A DNA stretch of 43,572 nucleotides from Candidatus Omnitrophota bacterium (lineage in GTDB: Bacteria; Omnitrophota; Omnitrophia; Omnitrophales; Aquincolibacteriaceae): assembly GCA_023247035.1 (NCBI GenBank), contig JAHFHG010000014.1:1-43572 (forward strand), read 5' to 3'. The notes beneath the pieces were generated by a model, which was not told the origin of the DNA, did no database searches, and was given only the letters and a program-made list of their open reading frames with translations. Shown one piece after another: positions 36,498-43,572 of this stretch; position 1 is the stretch's first letter; every line of letters begins with the position of its first letter. Both the position numbers and the translations under genes were made by a program.

Positions 36498-37589
36498 TCA
36501 CCCCGCATATTGATACGAACTATCCACCAGGCGCGGCTCGTACCCGGCGGAGCGGATCAAATGTTCGAGCTCCTGCCGGCTGAGATCCACAGGCGTTTTA
36601 GATCCGGCGTCGTGGACGATCTTTTCATTCAGATTCGTACCGCCTAAATCATCGACGCCGAAAGATAAAGCGACCTGGCCCAACTTAAGGCCCGTGGTGA
36701 TCCAATGCGCTTTAAGATGGGGAATATTATCCAGAAGAAGGCGGGAAACGGCGCAGACTTTTAAATCCAAAAATCCGCCGGCCTCGCCCAGCTTTTGCAT
36801 CGGCGTATTTTCCGCGTTGTAAGCCAGAGGAATGAAGGAAAAAAATCCGCGCGTCTCGTCCTGCAGGGCGCGAAGCCTTAAAACGTGATCCACGCGGTCT
36901 TCGTCATTTTCAATGTGGCCGTAGAGCATGGTCGCGTTGGTGCGGAGCCCCAATTCGTGGGCCAGGCGGTGGATCTCAAGCCAGGTGTCCGCGCTGATTT
37001 TATCCTTGCAGATTTTCTGCCGCACGCGCGGATGAAAAATTTCCGCCCCGCCGCCCGGAAGGCCGTCCAATCCGGATTCTTTCAGAGTGAACAAGACGTC
37101 GCGGTAAGACATCCCCGAACGGACCGCGAGGTCATCAATTTCCGGCGCGGTAAGGGCCTTAATATAAATCGTTTCGTTGGCACGGCGGATCATCCGGATC
37201 ATCCGGACATAATAATCGAGCCCGAGATCGGGATTGTGCCCGCCTACGATATGAATTTCGTTAATCTGCCATTTCTCAATCGCCTGCTTCACTTTGTCCT
37301 GGATTTCTTCGGGACTGAAGGTGTAGCCGCCCTCTTCGCCCGGCCTCCGGGCAAAGGCGCAAAAAAGGCAGCGCAACGTGCAGACGTTGGTGTGATTGAG
37401 ATGAAGATTGACGGAATAAAAAACGCGATTCGCGTTTAAACGAGTCCGGACCATTTGAGCGAGGGCCCCAAGGGCCGGGAGATGATTGGAGCGGTAAAGG
37501 CGGACGCCGTCTTCGAAAGACAAACGCTCTCCGGCCTTTATTTTTTCATGAATATCGGAGAGAGCGCCGAAATCAAAAAACTCACTCAT
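36498..37589 (-). CDS. mqnE: Aminofutalosine synthase (radical SAM, menaquinone biosynthesis)
   Basis: 363 aa. Radical SAM enzyme of the futalosine route to menaquinone, joining SAM-derived adenosyl with 3-enolpyruvyl-benzoate to form aminofutalosine. Cluster motif C70-x3-C74-x2-C77 in NHTNVCTLRCLFCAFARRPG; then GGYTFSPEEI, EIHIVGGHNPDL, LPGGGAEIFHPRVRQKICKD and ATMLYGHIE, all of which point to MqnE rather than MqnC. Length is usual. Its start overlaps the ispG stop (ATGA), so it ends an overlapping nadA-ispG-mqnE transcript. The other mqn genes are not in the window. Confidence 0.93.
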   Translation of the reverse strand: MSEFFDFGALSDIHEKIKAGERLSFEDGVRLYRSNHLPALGALAQMVRTRLNANRVFYSVNLHLNHTNVCTLRCLFCAFARRPGEEGGYTFSPEEIQDKVKQAIEKWQINEIHIVGGHNPDLGLDYYVRMIRMIRRANETIYIKALTAPEIDDLAVRSGMSYRDVLFTLKESGLDGLPGGGAEIFHPRVRQKICKDKISADTWLEIHRLAHELGLRTNATMLYGHIENDEDRVDHVLRLRALQDETRGFFSFIPLAYNAENTPMQKLGEAGGFLDLKVCAVSRLLLDNIPHLKAHWITTGLKLGQVALSFGVDDLGGTNLNEKIVHDAGSKTPVDLSRQELEHLIRSAGYEPRLVDSSYQYAG

Positions 37590-38716
37590 TGCTCGTAGAT
37601 CTGGGAGCTGGAAGATTTTTCTGAAGGGGAGGAGTTTTGATCCGGATCGGAAGGCCCTTTCCGGCGTGTTTCGATTTCCTTGAAAAGTTCATCGACAAGC
37701 TTGGCTTCGTCCACCACGCGGCGCTGCTTGCCGTCGATATAGATCATTCCCTTGTCCTTGCCGCCCGTGACGCCGAAATCGGATTCGTGGGCCTCGCCCG
37801 GGCCGTTCACCACGCAGCCGAGCACCGAGATCGTCATCGGGTCTTTGATCTGGGCCATTGCGCGGCTCTCCACTTCATTGGCAAGTTTAAAGACGTCCAC
37901 TTCCGCCCGCCCGCAGCTTGGGCACGAAATCACGCGCACGCCTTTTCTCAAGCCCAAGGCCTCGAGAATCATTTTCCCGACTTTGATTTCCTCAACCGAT
38001 TCGGCCGTGAGCGACACGCGAATCGTATCGCCGATACCTTCCTGCAGAAGCGTTCCGATTCCGATTGCATTGTAAATACTGCCGCGCAAAAGGGTGCCCG
38101 CCTCGGTCACTCCTAAATGAAGCGGATAATCAAAAATTTGGCTCGCCAGACGGTAAGACGCCACCATTGTCGGCACGTCCGAGGCTTTGAGGGAAATAAT
38201 AATGTCGTGAAAATCAAGCTCCTCCAGAATCGCGACGTGGCGCTTGGCGCTTTCGACAAGGGCCTCGGGTGTAGGCCCGAATTTTTCCATTAAATCTTTT
38301 TCAAGGGAGCCGCCGTTGACGCCGATCCGGATCGGCACGCGCATTTTTTTTGCCTTTTCCACGATCTCGACCGTGCGGTCTTTTTTTCCGATATTACCGG
38401 GATTGAGACGAAGTTTGTCCACGCCTTCGTCAAGGGCGATCAAGGCAAAGCGGTAATTGAAGTGAATATCCGCGACGAGCGGAATCTTGATCCGCGATTT
38501 GATTTTGCCAAGCGAGCGGGCGTCCGCTTCCGTAGGGCAGGCCACGCGCACGATTTCACAGCCCGCCTCGGTGAGCTGCTGGATTTGATCCACGGTCGCG
38601 TCCACGTCGCGCGTGTGCGTGGTGGTCATCGATTGAATGCGGACAGGCGCTCCGCCGCCGACCGTGACGGGGCCAATTTTAACTTGGCGCGTATTTTTAC
38701 GCGGAATCGAAGTCAT
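37586..38716 (-). CDS. ispG: 4-hydroxy-3-methylbut-2-enyl diphosphate synthase
   Basis: 376 aa. Penultimate enzyme of the MEP isoprenoid pathway (converts MEcPP to HMBPP) using a 4Fe-4S cluster. Opening PVRIQSMTTTHTRDVDATVD, TIM-barrel signature LRLNPGNIGKK, and cluster ligands C265, C268 (SCPSCGRAEVDVF) and C301 (GCVVNGPGEA), with the nearby catalytic Glu308. This is the short bacterial form. ATGA overlaps join it to nadA before and mqnE after; isoprenoids feed the menaquinone side chain, which may explain the grouping. The C-terminus is a polar Ser/Lys tail. Confidence 0.97.
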   Translation of the reverse strand: MTSIPRKNTRQVKIGPVTVGGGAPVRIQSMTTTHTRDVDATVDQIQQLTEAGCEIVRVACPTEADARSLGKIKSRIKIPLVADIHFNYRFALIALDEGVDKLRLNPGNIGKKDRTVEIVEKAKKMRVPIRIGVNGGSLEKDLMEKFGPTPEALVESAKRHVAILEELDFHDIIISLKASDVPTMVASYRLASQIFDYPLHLGVTEAGTLLRGSIYNAIGIGTLLQEGIGDTIRVSLTAESVEEIKVGKMILEALGLRKGVRVISCPSCGRAEVDVFKLANEVESRAMAQIKDPMTISVLGCVVNGPGEAHESDFGVTGGKDKGMIYIDGKQRRVVDEAKLVDELFKEIETRRKGPSDPDQNSSPSEKSSSSQIYEQ

Positions 38717-39642
38717 ACAATCGAGAGCATTCTTTCAATGGGAAGGTAAGCGCGCTGGGCGAGTTCCGGAGGAACTTTGACTTCATATTGCAAATTCTCT
38801 AAAGAGGCCACGATCTTTTCCAGGGTATTCATCTTCATATAATTGCAAACCGCGTGCACGCTGGCCGGAATAAAATTTTTCCCGGGGTTGTCCTTACGCA
38901 TCCTGTGGAGCACTCCCGTTTCCGTGGCCACGATAAATTCCCTGGCCGGCGATTCTTTCACGTAGCGAACCATTCCTTCCGTGGAAAGAATCCGGTCCGC
39001 CAGGTGCATGGATTTGGTGAGGCAGCCGCACTCGGGGTGCATGATAAATTCCGCGCCCGGGTGGCCGGCGCGCAGCTTTTCAATATCTCTGGACTGGATC
39101 AGCATATGCGTCGGGCAGTAACCGCGCCACAGCTCCATATTTTTTCGGCCCGTCCGCTGCTTGACGTAGGTCCCCAAAAAGAAATCCGGAATAAACAAAA
39201 CGTCCTTATCTTCGGGGATACTGCGAACGACCTTTTCCGCGTTCGAAGACGTGCAGCAATAATCAGATTCCGCTTTCACTTCAGCGGAAGTATTGACGTA
39301 ACAAACGACAAGGCCGTCCGGATGTTCGGCTTTCCATTGGCGGACATCTTCAGGCCGGATCATATCGGCAAGCGAACAGCCCGCCTCAAGATCAGGCACG
39401 AGGACTTTTTTGTCCGGACACAAGATGCTCGCGGTCTCGGCCATAAAATGGACGCCGCAAAAGAGGATGACTTCCGCATTTGTTTTCCGCGCTTCCTGGG
39501 CGAGCCGCAGGGAATCCCCCGTAAAATCGGCGGCGTCCTGAACCTCGCCGATTTGATAATTGTGCGCCATAATCACGGCGTTCCGCTCTTTTTTCAGCGC
39601 CCGGATTTCTTCTTCGATCGTTCCGTAGATTGCACGACTCAT
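38713..39642 (-). CDS. nadA: Quinolinate synthase
   Basis: 309 aa. Condenses iminoaspartate with dihydroxyacetone phosphate to quinolinate in NAD synthesis. Opening NAVIMAHNYQIGEVQDAADF, FCGVHFMAETASIL, and the three 4Fe-4S ligands: C89 (EAGCSLADM), C176 (RGYCPTHM) and C266 (AVCNYMKMNTLE), with spacing of 87 and 90 residues as in short-form NadA. Its stop overlaps the ispG start. The partner nadB is not here. ATG 39642 follows a palindromic spacer. Confidence 0.97.
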   Translation of the reverse strand: MSRAIYGTIEEEIRALKKERNAVIMAHNYQIGEVQDAADFTGDSLRLAQEARKTNAEVILFCGVHFMAETASILCPDKKVLVPDLEAGCSLADMIRPEDVRQWKAEHPDGLVVCYVNTSAEVKAESDYCCTSSNAEKVVRSIPEDKDVLFIPDFFLGTYVKQRTGRKNMELWRGYCPTHMLIQSRDIEKLRAGHPGAEFIMHPECGCLTKSMHLADRILSTEGMVRYVKESPAREFIVATETGVLHRMRKDNPGKNFIPASVHAVCNYMKMNTLEKIVASLENLQYEVKVPPELAQRAYLPIERMLSIV

Positions 39643-39659
39643 TGTTTGCCCTTTTTGAT

Positions 39660-39763
39660 GTCATCCCTGAATGATTTTATCAGGAATCCAGTTTGGTCGC
39701 CCCGCATTTACCCACTGGATTCCGGCTCGCCCCCGGATTAAATCCGGGGTTGGCCGGAATGAC
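39660..39763. repeat. Compound palindromic element between thiC and nadA
   Basis: Bounded by GTCAT (39660) and GGAATGAC (to 39763). It contains an inverted pair AGGAATCCAGT (39682-39692) / ACTGGATTCC (39714-39723) and a strong hairpin CCCCGGATTAAATCCGGGG (39731-39749). Same GTCATTCC/GGAATGAC family as in the other gaps nearby. No ORF. Confidence 0.7.
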
Positions 39764-39794
39764 AAGAATATGAGCTTCTTTTCCCATTTATATC

Positions 39795-41192
<1,398 letters not shown>

Positions 41193-41417
41193 TCAACCGC
41201 CTCCGTTACTTCGTCCTCAACAAAGAAAAAATTCCTTAAAATTAAAGAAGACCGTTTAAAGAGCAGCCTTTCTCTTTTTTTAAGCTTCACGCTAAATTGG
41301 ATTCGATGAATTGCAGGTTGTTCATAATACATCGGCCCGCCGGATTTGTCTAGCTGGGAGGAAAATGATCCTAACCGGAGATTTTTCAAGGGCTTATCGG
41401 ATGCAAATGAAAACCGC

Positions 41418-42110
41418 TTACACCTGTTCCTGAAAATTGTCCCCGGTGCGGCGCTCGCGGATGTGGTGCCGGACATCAATGCCCTTTTTAACGTAGATGA
41501 CGTCCTCCGCGATATTGGTCGCCAGATCCGCCACCCGCTCAAAATTGTGAGCCACCATGATCAGGCTCACGCCGGTGCGGATATGCTGGGATTTCTGCTC
41601 CAGAATTTTTTGGATCTCATCGTAAATTTTATCGTTGATCCGGTCAATGAAATCATCCCGTTCCAGGATCGCCTTGGCCTTGTCCGGATCGGCGGTCATA
41701 AAGGCATCCAGCGCGTCGCGGACCATCTGCCGGACCGCGGCCGCCATTTCCGGCAGATCCTGATAAGGCTTAAGCGGAGGCTCTTGATTAATCACCAGCG
41801 CCTTCTCCGCAATGTTGACCGCTTGGTCCCCCATTCGCTCAAGATCATTGGTGATTTTAAGGACCATCGTGATCAGCCGGAGGTCCACGGCGGCCGGCTG
41901 ATGGAGCGCGATCAACTCGTGGCCCAGCTCGTCAATCTCGATTTCATAAAGGTTGATCTCCTGATCCCCTTTCAGAACTTCCTGAGCCTTCACCGAATCA
42001 CGATGAAGAAGCGCCGACGTAGCATTCTCAATCGCCTTTTCGACAAGCAATCCCATCCGGAATACTTTTTCTTTTAATTTTTTCAACTCAATATCGAAGT
42101 GTCGGTTCAT
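41418..42110 (-). CDS. phoU: Phosphate-system regulator PhoU
   Basis: 230 aa from ATG 42110 (a TTG precedes it in frame). All-helical, two PhoU three-helix bundles, each with the metal-binding E/D-x3-D pattern (YEIEIDELGHELIAL; INDKIYDEIQKIL) and the typical ITNDLERMGDQAVNIAE and ERVADLATNIAEDVIYV. It represses PhoR signalling and tunes Pst transport in other bacteria. No pst, phoR or phoB gene is in the window. Confidence 0.95.
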   Translation of the reverse strand: MNRHFDIELKKLKEKVFRMGLLVEKAIENATSALLHRDSVKAQEVLKGDQEINLYEIEIDELGHELIALHQPAAVDLRLITMVLKITNDLERMGDQAVNIAEKALVINQEPPLKPYQDLPEMAAAVRQMVRDALDAFMTADPDKAKAILERDDFIDRINDKIYDEIQKILEQKSQHIRTGVSLIMVAHNFERVADLATNIAEDVIYVKKGIDVRHHIRERRTGDNFQEQV

Positions 42111-42130
42111 CAATTAGCCTTTTTGTGAGA

Positions 42131-42170
42131 TTGTCATTCCGGACGGCCGAAGGCCGAGCCGGAATGACAA
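42131..42170. repeat. Perfect-armed palindrome between the PfpI-like gene and phoU
   Basis: Perfect 12-bp arms TTGTCATTCCGG (42131-42142) and CCGGAATGACAA (42159-42170) around an inner CGGCC...GGCCG. Third copy of the GTCATTCC family; could serve as a terminator for the upstream DJ-1/PfpI gene. Confidence 0.8.
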
Positions 42171-42202
42171 AGAGAATACTTTACTATTTCTGCTTGCGTG
42201 CG

Positions 42203-42721
42203 CTAACTTTCCTTCAACGCCTTAATCATTTCTTTCATAAAAGCCGGCAGATCGTCCGGCTTGCGCGAGGTAATCAGATTTCCGTCCCGGACGACTTCAC
42301 GGTCCACAAAATTTCCGCCGGCGTGAACCAAATCGTCTTTAATCGCAATATAGGACGTGAGCGTTTTCCCTTTGCAGATTCCGGCTGAAGCGAGAACCCA
42401 GCCGCCGTGGCAAATGGAGGCGACGACCTTGCCCCGGTCAAAAAGTGTTTTGACGAAGTCCAGGATTTTTTCGGACAAGCGCAGTTTATCCGGCGCCCAG
42501 CCGCCCGGAATAACCACGCCGTCAAAATCAGCGGCGCGGACTTCATGAATCGACTTATCGACCTCAATCGGATAACCGTTCTTCCCTTTGTATTCCTTAC
42601 GGCCGTTAGGTTCTACGGTCACGACTTCGATCCCTTCTTCGCGGAGCCGGAGGATCGGATACCACACTTCTAAATCCTGATAATAGTCCTCGATGAGAAC
42701 TGCGACACGAATCTTACTCAT
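42203..42721 (-). CDS. DJ-1/PfpI family protein
   Basis: 172 aa from ATG 42721, with TAGGAGGAAAA as ribosome binding site. Flavodoxin-like DJ-1/PfpI fold with conserved E11-D12 (AVLIEDYYQDLEVWYP), GVVIPGGWAPDKLR and the nucleophile elbow C104-H105 (VASICHGGWVLASAG). Family members act as glyoxalases/deglycases or stress proteases; which applies is not clear. Flanked by palindromic repeats on both sides. Confidence 0.92.
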   Translation of the reverse strand: MSKIRVAVLIEDYYQDLEVWYPILRLREEGIEVVTVEPNGRKEYKGKNGYPIEVDKSIHEVRAADFDGVVIPGGWAPDKLRLSEKILDFVKTLFDRGKVVASICHGGWVLASAGICKGKTLTSYIAIKDDLVHAGGNFVDREVVRDGNLITSRKPDDLPAFMKEMIKALKES

Positions 42722-42763
42722 GAAATTTTTCCTCCTAATCAAGAAAAATTCAAGGTTCTTTTC

Positions 42764-42883
42764 TTGTCATTCCCGCGAAGGCGGGAATCCGTTTCTAAAA
42801 TTATGAATCTTCGCTGCTCGCTTCGTTGAAGACTCAGCAAGTCCGGAGTTAACGACCGGATCCCCGCCTTCGCGGGGATGACA
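42764..42883. repeat. REPIN-like element: two inverted 28-bp palindromic units
   Basis: Two copies of a roughly 28-bp unit face each other: TTGTCATTCCCGCGAAGGCG... at 42764-42791 and its near-complement at 42856-42883 (25 of 28 positions agree). Each unit is itself a hairpin (ATTCCCGC/GCGGGAAT at 42769-42788; ATCCCCGC/GCGGGGAT at 42860-42879). The arrangement of paired inverted REP units around a 64-bp centre is that of a REPIN. It lies between rtcB and the DJ-1/PfpI gene. Confidence 0.75.
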
Positions 42884-42892
42884 GAAAAAATG

Positions 42893-43572
42893 TTATCCTT
42901 TGATCACCCCGAGCGGGCGGAGGCGGACGACTTTTTTGGCAATGCCTGCCTGGTGCACGACCTCAACCACGTCATTGACATCTTTATAGGCCTCCGGCTG
43001 CTCTTCGGCAATACCTTTTTTCCCTCGGCCCATTACAATAATCCCTTTTGCTTCTAGTTCCCTTTCAATCGACCGCCCGCGCGCCGCTTTGACGGCCGCA
43101 GCCCGGGACATCAAACGCCCGGCGCCGTGGCAGGACGTTCCGAAAGTTTCCTCTACCGCCTGCTCCGTCCCCACAAGAAGATAAGAATTCCGTCCCATAT
43201 CTCCCGGAATAATCACGGGCTGGCCGGTTTCGCGGTAATCTTCCGGAAGCTCCGGATGTCCCGGCGGAAACGCTCGCGTCGCGCCTTTGCGGTGGACGCA
43301 AAGCGTTTTCTCTTTGCCGTTCACATTGTAGCGCTCGAACTTCGCAATATTGTGCGCCACATCGTAGATCAAATCCATTCCGAGCGACCGGAAACTCCGG
43401 CCGAAAAATTTTTCAAACACTTCGCGCGCGAGGGCCGTCAAACACTGCCGGTTATTCCACGCGTAGTTGGCCGCGCAGCGCATTGCGCCGAGATATTGCC
43501 GTCCTTCGGGAGAATGGATCGGGGCGCAGGATAATTGAATGTCCGGCACCGAAATTTTATATTTCACAAGCG
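42893..43572 (-). CDS. rtcB: RNA-splicing ligase RtcB, C-terminal part (partial)
   Basis: C-terminal 226 or so codons; the gene continues beyond the right edge. RtcB joins RNA 2',3'-cyclic phosphate or 3'-phosphate ends to 5'-OH ends using GTP and Mn2+. The guanylylated histidine motif GTSCHGAGRLMSR is present, as are LGAMRCAANYAWNNRQ, DVAHNIAKFE, CVHRKGATRAFPPGH and the end MGRGKKGIAEEQPEAYKDVN with DVVEVVHQAGIAKKVVRL. Nothing is visible of its N-terminal metal site or of archease. Confidence 0.95.
   Translation of the reverse strand, partial: LVKYKISVPDIQLSCAPIHSPEGRQYLGAMRCAANYAWNNRQCLTALAREVFEKFFGRSFRSLGMDLIYDVAHNIAKFERYNVNGKEKTLCVHRKGATRAFPPGHPELPEDYRETGQPVIIPGDMGRNSYLLVGTEQAVEETFGTSCHGAGRLMSRAAAVKAARGRSIERELEAKGIIVMGRGKKGIAEEQPEAYKDVNDVVEVVHQAGIAKKVVRLRPLGVIKG

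Noticed and set aside
41193-41417. TPP riboswitch in the thiC leader
   Set aside because: I looked for the CUGAGA and ACCUGAUCUGG-type conserved blocks on the minus strand and did not find them.

Overview
The window looks like a piece of chromosome from a Gram-negative, respiring bacterium, probably from a poorly sampled lineage. Evidence for this: two LpxL/HtrB-type acyltransferases, a large outer-membrane beta-barrel protein, cytochrome oxidase subunits III and IV, a futalosine-pathway menaquinone gene, sulfate uptake genes, a bacterial deoxyhypusine-synthase-like gene, an RRM protein and RtcB. A PVC-type candidate phylum such as Omnitrophota would fit, but this is a guess from gene content. 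No rRNA, tRNA, CRISPR array or intact mobile element was seen. About 45 genes are supported, most of them on the minus strand.

Region 1 (1-7.4 kb): glutamate synthase. gltB (large subunit) and the first 39 codons of gltD (small subunit) are both on the minus strand, but about 2.46 kb of small co-directional genes lies between them. These are a 46-aa antitoxin-like ORF, an overlapping PIN-like/zinc-ribbon pair, an AbrB-PIN (VapBC-type) pair, a 37-aa ORF and an antitoxin-like ORF whose end overlaps the gltD start. Part of this insert is visibly AT-rich.

Region 2 (7.4-12.5 kb): a lone receiver-domain protein, then (in transcription order) a frameshifted Rrf2 regulator, cysT, cysW, cysA and an acyltransferase. 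No sulfate-binding protein gene is present.

Region 3 (12.6-21.3 kb): a small secreted basic protein; a two-gene plus-strand unit of an outer-membrane barrel protein and a secreted six-repeat propeller/SdrD-like protein; a DUF378 protein; and a membrane histidine kinase behind a small gene with an inverted-repeat leader.

Region 4 (21.6-31.4 kb): a 440-bp IS630-like remnant with terminal inverted repeats, a deoxyhypusine-synthase-like gene, orphan oxidase subunits IV and III, and a bufferin-type locus. In the bufferin-type locus the precursor peptide gene is followed by a maturase fused to its DUF2063 partner, with yceI upstream. Then come htpX, a remnant of a small heat-shock protein gene, a second acyltransferase and an RRM protein.

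Region 5 (31.4-43.6 kb): a zinc-type dehydrogenase, an EamA transporter, greA-DUF1189, thiF-DUF4149, and a cofactor block transcribed thiC / nadA-ispG-mqnE. The nadA, ispG and mqnE genes overlap by ATGA, and thiC, nadA, ispG and mqnE all encode iron-sulfur enzymes. phoU, a DJ-1/PfpI protein and the C-terminal part of rtcB follow. Palindromes of the GTCATTCC...GGAATGAC type sit in four intergenic gaps of this region.

The parts most worth a second look are the gltB-gltD insert and the fused bufferin maturase next to oxidase subunits.
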